This document shows, in pieces, positions 46,794 through 56,069 of a DNA stretch of 64,000 nt. Each line of letters begins with the position of its first letter. Position 1 is the first letter of the stretch. This stretch comes from Prochlorococcus marinus XMU1419. GTDB lineage: Bacteria; Cyanobacteriota; Cyanobacteriia; PCC-6307; Cyanobiaceae. The stretch covers positions 248,001 through 312,000 of the forward strand of contig NZ_JAAORO010000001.1 of NCBI RefSeq assembly GCF_017695955.1, given 5' to 3'. The notes beneath the pieces are model-generated. The model was given only the letters and a program-made list of their open reading frames with translations. It searched no databases and was not told the DNA's origin. Position numbers and translations under genes: made by a program.

Positions 46794-47894
46794 TTAGACC
46801 GTTTCAGCTGAAGCTGCGGGTATTTCTTCATTATCGTCAGTCTGTTCAAATAACATTTGCTTGTATTTAGCTGCCATTTCTTCCGCTTTACTAAAAACTT
46901 TTTGGGGATCGGTTAGCATATCTCCAGGTTCTGGTTCAAGTGCTTTAGTAGATAATGAAATTCGCCCTCTTTCTGAATCAAGGTCAATTATCATAACTTT
47001 CATTTGATCATTTACATTTAAAATATTATGAGGAGTTTCAATATGTTCATGACTGATCTCAGAAATGTGTAATAGACCACTCACACCTCCAATATCTATA
47101 AAGGCTCCGTAAGGTTTGATACCCTTAACTGAACCTATAACAACTTCTCCAACCTCAAGTCTATTCATTTTTTTCTCAACCAAGGCTCTTCTATGGCTTA
47201 GTACTAATCTGTTTCTCTCTTCATCAACCTCAAGAAATTTTAAAGGTAGGTATTCACCTTCTAAATCATCTTTAATTTTTCGAGCACTAATATGAGAACC
47301 TGGTATGAAACCTCTTAAGCCTTCTACCCTTACAAGTGCCCCGCCTCTATTTGTGGCAAAAACTTCAGAATAGATAGTGGCGTCTTCTTTTTGTAATTGT
47401 CTAACTCTTTCCCATGCTCTTTGATATTCAATTCTTCTAATAGAGAGTGCTAATTGTCCATCTTCATTTTCTTCACTCATTATGAAGAATTCTCTACTTT
47501 CTGAAGGTTGTAAAACATCATTTAGTCCCTCCACTTTATTTATTGAAACCTCTTGAACGGGCATAAATGCTGCTGTTTTTGCTCCTATATCTATCATTGC
47601 CCCTTTGGGTTCTAGAGCAAAAACGGTGCCTTTTACTAAATCACCAGGCTTAAAATTATAGTCATACTTTCCTAAAAGTGAGGCAAATTCTTCTTGTGTG
47701 AATCCTGCATTATCAAAATCCGCATTTGTTCTGCTAGAGGAAGAATCTGCTGAAGGAATTTCGCTCTTTTCAAATGATAAATCTTCCTCATCTTGGAATG
47801 CTGAATCATTATCTAATCCAGACGAATTTTTAATTTCATTATCTTCAGAAAGTTCTTTAATGGTTTGGGAAGAATTTTCGTTCATTTGTTGCAT
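46794..47894 (-). CDS. rpsA: 30S ribosomal protein S1
   Basis: 366 residues. An acidic N-terminus of about 70 residues leads to three S1/OB RNA-binding domains (about 80-148, 165-232 and 248-318; for example FKPGDLVKGTVFALEPKGAM and LEVGEVVIGSVKGIKPYGAF), then a short acidic tail. This three-domain form is normal for cyanobacteria. S1 helps load mRNA on the 30S subunit. A second ATG at 47885 (MNENSSQTIKEL) is an equally good start. nrdR lies about 100 bp upstream on the same strand. Confidence 0.95.
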   Translation of the reverse strand: MQQMNENSSQTIKELSEDNEIKNSSGLDNDSAFQDEEDLSFEKSEIPSADSSSSRTNADFDNAGFTQEEFASLLGKYDYNFKPGDLVKGTVFALEPKGAMIDIGAKTAAFMPVQEVSINKVEGLNDVLQPSESREFFIMSEENEDGQLALSIRRIEYQRAWERVRQLQKEDATIYSEVFATNRGGALVRVEGLRGFIPGSHISARKIKDDLEGEYLPLKFLEVDEERNRLVLSHRRALVEKKMNRLEVGEVVIGSVKGIKPYGAFIDIGGVSGLLHISEISHEHIETPHNILNVNDQMKVMIIDLDSERGRISLSTKALEPEPGDMLTDPQKVFSKAEEMAAKYKQMLFEQTDDNEEIPAASAETV

Positions 47895-47992
47895 CGCAGA
47901 CTACCTAAGGTAGTTAGAAAGGAATGCTACTAGCCTGCAAACCAATAGCAAAAACATTTGTGATAAATATTCTACACTTTAAGATGCTGATT

Positions 47993-48472
47993 TTATGAAA
48001 TTGATGCTAATTGGTTTTTTGAACTTCCTTTTAGGGATTCAAGAGTAGAGATAAAATCTTTAACTCCATTAAACTTTCTATACACTGAAGCATATCTTAT
48101 GTATGCCACTTCGTTTTCTTTTCTAAGGCTTTTAAGAATTAACTCTCCAATTTTTGAAGATTTAATATCTTTATTAGAATCTTGAACGATTTGTGATTCA
48201 ATTCCATCTACAAAATTAACGATTGCTTCACTAGTGAAGGTAGTCTTTTCGCAAGCTCGTGATATCCCAGTCAATAGTTTTTGTTTGTCAAATAATTCTC
48301 TACTTCCGTCTTTTTTAATAACTGAGACAGGCATTGTTTCTATTCTTTCATAGGTTGTAAATCTAAATGTGCAATTTAAGCATTCTCTTCTTCTTCTAAC
48401 ACTTTTACCACTATCAGCAGATCTTGATTCCAAAACTCTGCTATCTGTGTTTTGACAGGTTGGACACTGCAT
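47993..48472 (-). CDS. nrdR: Transcriptional repressor NrdR
   Basis: 159 residues. The zinc ribbon [20 protein letters not shown] uses C3, C6 and two later cysteines in [12 protein letters not shown]. An ATP-cone follows ([20 protein letters not shown], about 50-140). NrdR senses ATP/dATP and represses ribonucleotide reductase genes. It sits between rps1 and psbT-psbB on the same strand but is separated from psbT by a strong terminator. Confidence 0.96.
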   Translation of the reverse strand: MQCPTCQNTDSRVLESRSADSGKSVRRRRECLNCTFRFTTYERIETMPVSVIKKDGSRELFDKQKLLTGISRACEKTTFTSEAIVNFVDGIESQIVQDSNKDIKSSKIGELILKSLRKENEVAYIRYASVYRKFNGVKDFISTLESLKGSSKNQLASIS

Positions 48473-48531
48473 GTAGTGAAAAAAAACAAACTTAACTCTA
48501 ATAGTAGATTAATATTTTAATTATGAAAAGT

Positions 48532-48559
48532 AAAAAACCTCTTGTTAAAGAGGTTTTTT
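48532..48559 (-). terminator. Terminator of psbB-psbT
   Basis: A perfect 12-bp stem, AAAAAACCTCTT and AAGAGGTTTTTT, with a 4-nt loop, 9 bp beyond the psbT stop on the minus strand. It ends the psbB-psbT transcript before nrdR. Confidence 0.92.
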
Positions 48560-48567
48560 ACTTAAGT

Positions 48568-48666
48568 TCATTTTCTATCGAATTTAGGGGGATCTCTAAA
48601 GGCGACAGCAAAGAATAAGGTAACAACTGCGAGAGTTAAAATGAGAACGTAAGCAAAGGCTTCCAT
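48568..48666 (-). CDS. psbT: Photosystem II protein PsbT
   Basis: 32 residues: [20 protein letters not shown] followed by [12 protein letters not shown], the canonical single-helix PsbT with the conserved FRDPP cap. It lies near the photosystem II dimer interface and helps stabilise QA/QB. The gene is too short for ordinary ORF lists. It is 23 bp downstream of psbB and ends before the terminator at 48532-48559, so psbB-psbT is a two-gene unit. Confidence 0.97.
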   Translation of the reverse strand: MEAFAYVLILTLAVVTLFFAVAFRDPPKFDRK

Positions 48667-48689
48667 AAGATTAAGTAATAAAGTTTAAT

Positions 48690-50213
48690 TTAAACCCTTC
48701 CTGGGATTCTTCTTGTTGTTTCGTCACCAAGTTTTTTGAATAAACCAAATTCAACTTGGTCACCAATCTCAGCATCAATACCAGCAAAGGAATTTCTGTA
48801 AAGAGTTCTTGAAGCATGCCACCAGTGGCCAAACAAGAATAGCAATCCAAAACATAAATGAGCATATGTAAACCATGCTCTTGGGGAGCTTCTGAATACA
48901 CCGTCAGATTTATAAGTTTCTCTGTCGAACTTAAAGGCTTCTCCAAGTTGCGCTTTTCTAGCTAATCTTTTCACCACTGCAGGATCAGTAAATGTTTGCC
49001 CATTTAAGTCTCCTCCGTAAATAGTTGCAGTGATGCCTGTTTGTTCAAATGAATACTTAGCTTCAGCTCTCCTAAATGGGATGTCTGCCCTGACGTTACC
49101 CTCTTTATCTTCAAGAATGACTGGGAAGTTTTCAAAGAAATTAGGTATTCTTCTAACTTCTAGTTCATTGCCATCTTTGTCTTGGAAAGCAATATGACCT
49201 TGCCATCCAGTTGGTAAACCATCACCATTTACTAAAGCTCCAACTCGGAATAATCCTCCTTTAGCAGGGCTATTCCCAACGTAATCATAGAAGGCTAATT
49301 TCTCTGGTATAGATGCGTATGCTTCTTCTTTAGTGGCACCATTATCTATGGCAGCTTGAACCCTTCTATTGATTTCAGTTTTGAAATATCCTGAATCCCA
49401 TTGATATCTCGTAGGGCCAAATAACTCAACTGGAGTTGTTGCTGAACCGTACCACATTGTACCTGCGACAACAAAGGATACAAACAATACTGCTGCCAAA
49501 GCACTTGCTAATACTCCTTCAAGACTTCCAAGTTTGAGTGCTCTGTAAAGTCTCTCACCTGGTCTATTGGTAATGTGAAAGATTCCCCCAATGATACCCA
49601 TTAGCCCAGCTGCAATATGATTAGCAACAATTCCGCCTGGATTAAATGGGTTAAATCCTTCAACTCCCCAAGAAGGAGCCACAGGCTCTACATGCCCAGT
49701 TAATCCGTATGGATCAGATACCCAAATCCCCACATTTGCGCAGTGGAATGCTCCAAATCCAAAACATGTAAGCCCGGCTAAAAGAAGATGAATTCCAAAG
49801 ATTCTTGGAAGATCCAGAGCTGGCTCACCAGTTCTTGAATCTTCCCATAGATCTAAGTCCCAGTATGTCCAATGCCAAATTGAGGCCAACATTAATAACC
49901 CACTAAATACTATGTGAGCCGCTGCCACCCCTTCAAAACTCCAGAACCCAGGATCAACTCCTGTAGCACCTGTGATATCCCATCCGTTCCAACTACTTGT
50001 GATACCAAGTCTTGCCATGAAAGGCATAACATACATTCCCTGTCTCCACATTGGATTGAGAACAGCATCAGAAGGATCAAAAATGGCTAATTCATAAAGA
50101 GCCATTGAACCGGCCCAGCCGGCTAATAATGCAGTATGCATAAGATGCACCGCTAGTAGTCGACCTGGGTCGTTAATAACTACTGTGTGAACTCGATACC
50201 AAGGCAATCCCAT
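48690..50213 (-). CDS. psbB: Photosystem II chlorophyll-binding core antenna CP47
   Basis: 507 residues. Six transmembrane helices with paired histidine ligands are seen ([72 protein letters not shown], and [19 protein letters not shown] near the C-terminus). The large lumenal loop E lies between helices V and VI (about 255-445). The N-terminus [20 protein letters not shown] is canonical. It is the first gene of psbB-psbT on this strand. Confidence 0.98.
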   Translation of the reverse strand: MGLPWYRVHTVVINDPGRLLAVHLMHTALLAGWAGSMALYELAIFDPSDAVLNPMWRQGMYVMPFMARLGITSSWNGWDITGATGVDPGFWSFEGVAAAHIVFSGLLMLASIWHWTYWDLDLWEDSRTGEPALDLPRIFGIHLLLAGLTCFGFGAFHCANVGIWVSDPYGLTGHVEPVAPSWGVEGFNPFNPGGIVANHIAAGLMGIIGGIFHITNRPGERLYRALKLGSLEGVLASALAAVLFVSFVVAGTMWYGSATTPVELFGPTRYQWDSGYFKTEINRRVQAAIDNGATKEEAYASIPEKLAFYDYVGNSPAKGGLFRVGALVNGDGLPTGWQGHIAFQDKDGNELEVRRIPNFFENFPVILEDKEGNVRADIPFRRAEAKYSFEQTGITATIYGGDLNGQTFTDPAVVKRLARKAQLGEAFKFDRETYKSDGVFRSSPRAWFTYAHLCFGLLFLFGHWWHASRTLYRNSFAGIDAEIGDQVEFGLFKKLGDETTRRIPGRV

Positions 50214-50435
50214 CGGTTAATTTCTAGTAACTATGCTGAATAAACAGCTAAACAACACGATAGTAAGGGTTTTTTAGTCTTTGAGGGATTTTTGTAAATA
50301 AATTTATTTTCTTGCAAAAATTGGGCAAATTAGTTTGCATTACTGGAGTTACAAGGAATTTTTGACTAAAAATTGTTAATATTTTGGTCACAATTCTCAA
50401 AGTAAAACGCCAAAATAGGAAAAATAACAAAAAAA

Positions 50436-50798
50436 ATGGCAACTATTAGATTCATCCGCGAAGGATTGGAGGTTCAATGTAATCCTGGAGAAAATTTGAG
50501 AGAACTGGTAATGAAAGAAAACTTACAACTATATGGATTAAAAGGAATTTTGGGAAATTGTGGAGGTGCAGGACAATGCAGTACTTGTTTTATTTCAGTT
50601 GAAGGTGGAAACAAAAATTCATTAAGTCCTATCACTTCTGTTGAAGAAGAAAAACTCAAAAATAGACCAGAAAATTGGCGACTTGCTTGCCAAACTTTAA
50701 TTAAATCATCTGCAGTGATCTTAACAAAACCACAATCCCCTCCCTCAAATTTGGAAGAACTAAAAAAAATTAGCGAAAATAAAAAATTACCTAGATAA
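50436..50798 (+). CDS. [2Fe-2S] ferredoxin, plant-type fold
   Basis: 120 residues. Cluster ligands are C42, C48, C51 (GNCGGAGQCSTCF) and C85 (RLACQTLI). The spacing C-x5-C-x2-C plus a distant C fits plant-like ferredoxins, but the short N-terminus and EGLEVQCNPGENLRELVMKE resemble the more distant cyanobacterial ferredoxin-like group near psbB rather than the main photosynthetic PetF. Redox partner unknown. It is divergent from psbB across 222 bp. Confidence 0.9.
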   Translation: MATIRFIREGLEVQCNPGENLRELVMKENLQLYGLKGILGNCGGAGQCSTCFISVEGGNKNSLSPITSVEEEKLKNRPENWRLACQTLIKSSAVILTKPQSPPSNLEELKKISENKKLPR

Positions 50799-50902
50799 AT
50801 TGTTTAAGACTGTTAATCAGTTTATAAAATTTGTTTATTTTTCCACTTTATTCCAAGTTATATGTCTATAGTCTTAGTACCTAATATTGAATTACCAATT
50901 AA

Positions 50903-51055
50903 ATGGAAACAACTAACTTTGGATTCGTAGCTAGTCTTTTATTTGTAGGGGTGCCAACAATATTCCTTATAGGTTTATTTATTTCTACTCAAGATGGAGA
51001 AAAATCAAGCTTCTATTCTGATTCTAGTAAAGGTAGGCTTGGGCCAAAACGCTAA
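50903..51055 (+). CDS. psbM: Photosystem II protein PsbM
   Basis: 50 residues: METTNFGFVASLLFVGVPTI then FLIGLFISTQDGEKSS and a basic C-terminal tail. The single helix and the N-terminal METTNFGF/VxTIFL pattern are PsbM, which sits at the photosystem II monomer-monomer interface. The tail after residue 35 is longer than in other cyanobacteria, as usual for Prochlorococcus. prmC starts 11 bp after its stop. Confidence 0.95.
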   Translation: METTNFGFVASLLFVGVPTIFLIGLFISTQDGEKSSFYSDSSKGRLGPKR

Positions 51056-51066
51056 TCTCATTATAG

Positions 51067-51936
51067 ATGCTTTGCATTTCTGTAGAAGAATTTTTATTTT
51101 GGAAAAAAAAGCAACTCTCTAAAGGTGGTAATCAACAATCCTTTAGTGTTTTACTTGATTGTATAGGGGGTATAACGACTAGTGATTTAAATTTGACAAT
51201 TTTAAATCCTAAGGGAAACTTATATTTAAAAAAAAACTTAGAATTTTTAGAATGTGTTTGGGATGATCATTTATTTAAATCTTGCCCAATTCAATACCTT
51301 TGTGAAACAACTTTTTGGAGAGACTTAAAATTAAAAGTGACAAACAAAGTGCTCATTCCCAGACCAGAAACAGAGCTCATAGTTGATATTGTCTTTAATA
51401 TATTTCGAAAGAAGTCAGAAAAATTATTTTTTGCTGAATTAGGAACTGGATCAGGTGCTATAAGTATTGCGTTGGCATTGGCTTATCCATTGAGCGAGGG
51501 AGTGGCTACTGATATAGATCAAGATGCTTTAGAAATAGCCGCTAAAAATTATATAAATTCTTCTAAACACTCAAATTTGAAATTTTATTGTGGGAATTGG
51601 TGGTCACCTCTTGAAAGTTTTAAAGGAAAATTAGACCTTGCTATTTCAAACCCGCCATATATTCCTAATGAAACTTATGAAAAATTACCCAAAGAAGTTA
51701 AAAATTTCGAACCTAAAGTTGCTTTATTAGGCGGCGAAGATGGTTTAAAACATATCAGGGAAATAATACAAAAAGCACCATTATTTTTAAAAGAAAAGGG
51801 CTGGCTAATTTTAGAGAATCATTTTGATCAAAGTGAAAAAGTAAAACAACTACTTATTGAAAATAAATTTACATCAATAGAAATTGTGAAAGATCTTTCA
51901 GGTATTGGTAGGTTTACTATTGGAAGATATATATAA
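51067..51936 (+). CDS. prmC: Release factor glutamine methyltransferase PrmC
   Basis: 289 residues. SAM-binding motif I is FFAELGTGSGAISIALALAY near residue 120 and the catalytic NPPYIP lies near 197 (LAISNPPYIPNETYEKLP). The substrate-docking VLIPRPETELIVD is conserved, and the N-terminal helical domain covers 1-80. It methylates the GGQ glutamine of peptide release factors. It is followed by tsaC after 22 bp, an association seen widely in bacteria. Confidence 0.95.
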   Translation: MLCISVEEFLFWKKKQLSKGGNQQSFSVLLDCIGGITTSDLNLTILNPKGNLYLKKNLEFLECVWDDHLFKSCPIQYLCETTFWRDLKLKVTNKVLIPRPETELIVDIVFNIFRKKSEKLFFAELGTGSGAISIALALAYPLSEGVATDIDQDALEIAAKNYINSSKHSNLKFYCGNWWSPLESFKGKLDLAISNPPYIPNETYEKLPKEVKNFEPKVALLGGEDGLKHIREIIQKAPLFLKEKGWLILENHFDQSEKVKQLLIENKFTSIEIVKDLSGIGRFTIGRYI

Positions 51937-51958
51937 ATATGAAAGTTTCATAATCTAA

Positions 51959-52540
51959 ATGAATTTAATAGACTATAGATCCGCCATAAAAACTCTTAAA
52001 AGTGGTTTACCTATAATTTTCCCAACAGACACATTACCTGCGATTGGCTGCTTGCCAAAATTTTCAAATATTATTTATGAGTTTAAAAAAAGAGATAGAG
52101 ATAAACCCCTAATTCTTATGGGATCTGAACATAAACAATTAATTGATTACGTTCACGAATCAGCTAAAGAAGATTACGAAAATATAGCTTCAAAATATTG
52201 GCCTGGAGCATTGACAATGGTTATTCCTGCTTCAGAAAAGCAGACTTCAATCCTCACAAGCAATGATCTAACTCTTGGGTTGAGGATTCCAAATTCATAT
52301 ATTGCTCAGTCTCTTATTAGAGAAACAGGCCCATTGTTAACCTCAAGTGCAAATATTTCAGGGTTTAAAGGATCGATTACAGTTGAAGGTATTGCTTTAG
52401 ACTTCCCTTCTTTACAAATATTAAACCCTACCCCCTGGGAAAAAAGTAGTGGAAAAGCTAGTACTATTATATTTTGGAAGAAAAGCGGGGATTGGAGTTT
52501 AATTAGAGAAGGAGAAGTATTAGTTAGGGAATTGCATTAA
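51959..52540 (+). CDS. tsaC: Threonylcarbamoyl-AMP synthase TsaC/Sua5 family
   Basis: 193 residues, YrdC/Sua5 fold. IIFPTDTLPAIGCLPKF near residue 18, KKRDRDKPLILMGS near 45, WPGALTMVIPAS near 83, LGLRIPN near 108 and LLTSSANISG near 126 mark the family. It makes the threonylcarbamoyl adenylate used for t6A37 in ANN-decoding tRNAs. The TAATG at 52538-52542 overlaps the start of a small membrane ORF. Confidence 0.93.
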   Translation: MNLIDYRSAIKTLKSGLPIIFPTDTLPAIGCLPKFSNIIYEFKKRDRDKPLILMGSEHKQLIDYVHESAKEDYENIASKYWPGALTMVIPASEKQTSILTSNDLTLGLRIPNSYIAQSLIRETGPLLTSSANISGFKGSITVEGIALDFPSLQILNPTPWEKSSGKASTIIFWKKSGDWSLIREGEVLVRELH

Positions 52541-52707
52541 TGTTTTTATTATTATTTTTTGTTTTATTAATCCAATTTTTTACTTATTGGATATTTGAAC
52601 CCTTGTCATCTTTTTTAGAGTATGTTCTCGAAATAAGATTGTTTCCTATCATTGCTCTGATAAGTTTAATCTTTTTATTTTCAGCAAAGAATATTGAACA
52701 GAATTAA
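52540..52707 (+). CDS. Small membrane protein downstream of tsaC
   Basis: 55 residues, FLLLFFVLLIQFFTYWIFEP, then a short loop (LSSFLEYVLEIRLF) and a second hydrophobic stretch (PIIALISLIFLFSA) ending KNIEQN. Two membrane segments. Its ATG overlaps the tsaC stop (TAATG), indicating translational coupling. I do not recognise a family. It is separated from the convergent tRNA-Thr by 11 bp. Confidence 0.65.
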   Translation: MFLLLFFVLLIQFFTYWIFEPLSSFLEYVLEIRLFPIIALISLIFLFSAKNIEQN

Positions 52708-52718
52708 ATAAATCAAAA

Positions 52719-52790
52719 TGCCGGCTAACAGATTTGAACTGATGACCTTCGCTTTACAAAAGCGCTGCTCTACCGCTGAGCTAAGCCGGC
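52719..52790 (-). tRNA. tRNA-Thr (TGT)
   Basis: 72-nt cloverleaf: acceptor GCCGGCT/AGCCGGC with discriminator A, D-arm GCTCAGCGGTAGAGC, anticodon loop TTTGTAA (anticodon TGT) and T-arm CATCAG-TTCAAAT-CTGTTAG. The top pair of the anticodon stem is G-A. CCA is not encoded. Confidence 0.95.
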
Positions 52791-52855
52791 AATCTCTTTA
52801 TCTTACAATTTGGTAGGGTCAATTATCAGTATTTTTTTAGCTTTTTTTAAATTTA

Positions 52856-53191
52856 TTATTTTTTTATATTTTTATTAGCTTTATCAGTTTTATCAGTTTT
52901 TTTGAATTTTATTTCTCCTGAAATAGTTCTTTTGATTGGTAAATTTGCAACTAATGCAGTCATTCTATCCTCAGTCTCTAAACTTACTGCTACCTCTTCA
53001 AAATCAATTTCAACATATTTAGCAACAACATCAAGAATCTCTTTCCTCATTTTATCTAAAAGATCAGTTGTTAAGGAACTCATATCAACTCTGTCATGAG
53101 CAAGTACAAGTTGTAATCTTTCTCTAGCTGTATTTGCACTAGACGTTTCTCTGCCTAGTAATTTATTTATAAGATCTCTGAGAGTCATCAT
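52856..53191 (-). CDS. minE: Cell division topological specificity factor MinE
   Basis: 111 residues. The N-terminal anti-MinCD helix ([16 protein letters not shown]) is followed by [19 protein letters not shown] and the topological specificity domain ([20 protein letters not shown]). The C-terminal [14 protein letters not shown] is a lysine-rich low-complexity tail. It ends the minC-D-E string and starts one base downstream of minD. Confidence 0.95.
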   Translation of the reverse strand: MMTLRDLINKLLGRETSSANTARERLQLVLAHDRVDMSSLTTDLLDKMRKEILDVVAKYVEIDFEEVAVSLETEDRMTALVANLPIKRTISGEIKFKKTDKTDKANKNIKK

Positions 53192-53192
53192 T

Positions 53193-54008
53193 TTAAAAAA
53201 CCTTTGTTTGCATTAATCTAATGAATTTATCTTTAAGGCTTTTGCCTTCTTTTTTTGGATCGATAATTGGTACGTCTTTATTTGTAAGTCTTTGAGAAAC
53301 ATTTAAATAACATTTTTTTGCAGGAGATCTACGATCTGAAAGTGTCAGTGGCTCTCCTCTATTTGTACTTATTATTACCTGTTCATCTTCTAAAACAATA
53401 CCTAATAAGGGCAAAGAAAGGATCCCTTGAACATCTTCGATAGATAACATTTCTTGACTAGCCATCATGTTAGGGCGAACTCTATTGATTACAAGTTGGA
53501 TAGGCTCAATATCTGAAGTATTAAGAATCCCTATTACTCTATCCGCATCTCGAACTGCGGATAATTCTGGGTTAGTAACAACAATAGCTTCTTTACAAGC
53601 TGCAAGAGCATTTTTAAAGCCATCTTCTACACCCGCTGGACAATCTACTAAGACAAAATCAAAGTTTTCACTAAGAAGCTCACTAATTTTTTTCATATCT
53701 TCGGGCTTCATCCAATCCAACATCCTTGGATCTCCAGCAGGTAGAAGAGCAAGATTAGGTTCCTTTTTATGTCTAACTAATGCTTGGTCAAGACGACAAT
53801 TGTTGTCAAGAACATCTTGAGCAGTATAAACAATGCGATTTTCTAATCCTAGAAGAAGATCTAAATTTCTTAAGCCAAAATCAGCATCTAACACAGCAGT
53901 TGTTGCTCCGCTATTAGCAAGTGCTATTCCTAGGTTTGCAGTTAGAGTTGTTTTACCAACCCCTCCTTTGCCTGAACAAATTAGTATTGTGCGAGTTGTC
54001 TTCCCCAC
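53193..54008 (-). CDS. minD: Septum site-determining ATPase MinD
   Basis: 271 residues. The deviant Walker A is GKGGVGKTT at residues 13-21, followed by [17 protein letters not shown], the Walker B-like [14 protein letters not shown] near 122 and the C-terminal amphipathic membrane-targeting helix ([14 protein letters not shown]). It works with MinC and MinE to place the FtsZ ring. minE follows immediately. Confidence 0.97.
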   Translation of the reverse strand: MGKTTRTILICSGKGGVGKTTLTANLGIALANSGATTAVLDADFGLRNLDLLLGLENRIVYTAQDVLDNNCRLDQALVRHKKEPNLALLPAGDPRMLDWMKPEDMKKISELLSENFDFVLVDCPAGVEDGFKNALAACKEAIVVTNPELSAVRDADRVIGILNTSDIEPIQLVINRVRPNMMASQEMLSIEDVQGILSLPLLGIVLEDEQVIISTNRGEPLTLSDRRSPAKKCYLNVSQRLTNKDVPIIDPKKEGKSLKDKFIRLMQTKVF

Positions 54009-54119
54009 GGTTTTAAAGATTTTACAAATAATAAAGCCACTTGCAGAAAGTTAAATATTTTAAAGATTAAGTAATTCTTAAATTTGTCTAGTTTGATTTA
54101 ATTTATTGCAAATGATTGA

Positions 54120-54782
54120 TTAATTTTTACTTTCGATTATGTGTGGTTTAATGATTATCGTTTGTTTATCTATTAGCGCAATTTCTGGATAACAACTTTT
54201 GGGCTTATCCTTTGGTCCAATAGCTATCACATCTGCAATTCTTAACTGTAAAGGGTTGAGATAAAGTGATGTAATAGAGGCATTTGTATTCCCACTTTTA
54301 CCTGCGAATGCGATCCCTAGTAATTTGCCCCAAACGTAAATATTTTTCTTAGCGGAAACTATTGCTCCTGGATTAACGTCTCCAATAATGCATAGGTTTC
54401 CATTTGAAGATATTCTTTCACCCGATCGTACTGTTCCTTTATGAAGAATATCGTCTTTCTTTTTTGAATTGAATAAAAGTAACTTATTTTTAATCTCTTG
54501 CTCTTTTATAAAAACTGAATCTATTTTTAAAAACTTTCCGCTTAGTATCGTATATCTATTATTTGAGTAAATGCGTAAGGAACAAATATTAATTTTGTCA
54601 AAATGGTTTTTTAATTTCGCTAATTGATGAGAACTTATAGACTCATTTATTACGAAGATTTTTGCTTCTAGAGCTTCTTTGATGTAAGAAAACCTTTTGA
54701 ATGTTTCATGGATATTATTTAAATCTAATAAAGAAAAAATTTCTAAATATTTACTTTTAGTATTTTTTAAAACTATTTCCAT
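54120..54782 (-). CDS. minC: Septum inhibitor MinC
   Basis: 220 residues. The C-terminal beta-helix domain is clear: VRSGERISSNGNLCIIGDVN, PGAIVSAKKNIYVWGKLLGI, AFAGKSGNTNASI and the stretch from LQLRIADVIAIG to the end. The N-terminal 100 residues are divergent, as in other picocyanobacteria. MinC blocks FtsZ polymerisation away from midcell. It is on the same strand as minD-minE with 111 bp between, and an HD-domain gene precedes it at 10 bp. Confidence 0.9.
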   Translation of the reverse strand: MEIVLKNTKSKYLEIFSLLDLNNIHETFKRFSYIKEALEAKIFVINESISSHQLAKLKNHFDKINICSLRIYSNNRYTILSGKFLKIDSVFIKEQEIKNKLLLFNSKKKDDILHKGTVRSGERISSNGNLCIIGDVNPGAIVSAKKNIYVWGKLLGIAFAGKSGNTNASITSLYLNPLQLRIADVIAIGPKDKPKSCYPEIALIDKQTIIIKPHIIESKN

Positions 54783-54792
54783 TGAATTAAAT

Positions 54793-56049
54793 CTAGGAAT
54801 TGCTTTTTAATAATGAAATTTCATTTTTAATTTCATTTTTGATCATACCTGGATAAATAATAAAAGAGCTTTCCTCAGATCTCATTAAAGTTTTTATTAA
54901 AGCAGAATTATTTTCTAATGCACTTTGATAAGTGCCATCCCATATTTTAAGTGCATTATTAGAATTAAAACTTTTAAAAGACCTTTCCTTAATCCCACAA
55001 AATATTTCTGAATCATAACCATTCTTTTCACATAATTTTGTTGCAAATGCGAGGATTTTTAATCTATTCAACTTACTTAAAAAACTTATGTCTGATGCCT
55101 TTAATAAATCTCTGTCAATAAACATTTTGCATAGTGTAGAAAGTGGCTCAAAAGATTCATCTTTCCATCTAATCAAATGGTAATAAAAGGTTACATCATC
55201 ATTTCTTATGAAATCATTAAAATCAACCTTTGAAGGTGAAAAAATCCACTTATGTAGAGAATCATCTAACCAAATTTTCTTTTCATAATTTTGTTTTATA
55301 GTGTGTATTATTTTTTCTAGAATCCATGTTGATATTTCATTTATCCTGTGATTATAGATTGTTCTGTACATCAAGTTTCTTAGTACAAGGAAATGTTCTA
55401 TAGCGATAACTCCTTTTGGTTTGATTCCGATATTCCCATCAGGTGAAAAAGTAAGAGCTGAGATAATTCTTTCTAAATCTACTAACCCATAATTAGTACC
55501 TGTATTATAGCTATCGCGCAAAAGATAATCGAGACGATCGCAATCTATCTCACTACTTATCAATGTTTTTAAAGGTTTTGAAAATAGTTGTTTTGATTGA
55601 AATAATTCACCAATTTTTCTCGGTAATTCGTTGTCATATTTTTTGAGGATTGAATTTATTGGAGAATATTTTGTAACCAATTTTTCAGACCATTGTTCGT
55701 GATCATGCTTAAATATTTTTTCACTGGTATGGCTTAGAGGTCCATGACCTAAATCATGTAGCAGAGCTGCTCCATAGAGAACAAATTTATTTTCACAAAA
55801 TGAAGATTTACTTTCAATTAATCTCTTATAAATTTTTCTAGCTATACAAAAAACACCAATTGAGTGAGTAAATCTACTCGATTCTGCACCATGAAAAAGT
55901 AATGATGCTGCTCCTAATTGTTTTATTCTTCTTAGTCTTTGAAAAGCAACTGTATCAATTAATTCCATAATCATTAATTCTTCTGGCTTTCCTGAATCAA
56001 ATACTATTTCTTTATGAATTGGGTCATGAAAAATTCTTTTAATACTCAT
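54793..56049 (-). CDS. HD-domain phosphohydrolase (dGTPase-like)
   Basis: 418 residues from the ATG at 56049 (MSIKRIFHDPIHKEIVFDSG). A TTG at 56073 is an alternative. The HD metal site is seen as AESSRFTHSIGVFCIARKIY near residue 58, LYGAALLHDLGHGPLSHTSE near 95 and EIDCDRLDYLLRDS near 165. This is the SpoT/SAMHD1-related HD superfamily; dNTPase activity is possible but the substrate is unknown. It sits 10 bp upstream of minC and 20 bp downstream of ctpA, so ctpA-HD-minC-minD-minE may be one long transcript. Confidence 0.87.
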   Translation of the reverse strand: MSIKRIFHDPIHKEIVFDSGKPEELMIMELIDTVAFQRLRRIKQLGAASLLFHGAESSRFTHSIGVFCIARKIYKRLIESKSSFCENKFVLYGAALLHDLGHGPLSHTSEKIFKHDHEQWSEKLVTKYSPINSILKKYDNELPRKIGELFQSKQLFSKPLKTLISSEIDCDRLDYLLRDSYNTGTNYGLVDLERIISALTFSPDGNIGIKPKGVIAIEHFLVLRNLMYRTIYNHRINEISTWILEKIIHTIKQNYEKKIWLDDSLHKWIFSPSKVDFNDFIRNDDVTFYYHLIRWKDESFEPLSTLCKMFIDRDLLKASDISFLSKLNRLKILAFATKLCEKNGYDSEIFCGIKERSFKSFNSNNALKIWDGTYQSALENNSALIKTLMRSEESSFIIYPGMIKNEIKNEISLLKSNS

Positions 56050-56069
56050 ATTTTTAAGATTTTTTATTT

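Noticed and set aside
48671-48946. 91-codon ORF on the minus strand
   Set aside because: It is an out-of-frame reading of the psbB 3' end, which is unambiguous CP47.
13217-52790. tRNA genes as phage or island integration sites
   Set aside because: No integrase, direct repeats of tRNA ends or atypical gene blocks are seen next to the CAU, Phe or Thr tRNA genes.
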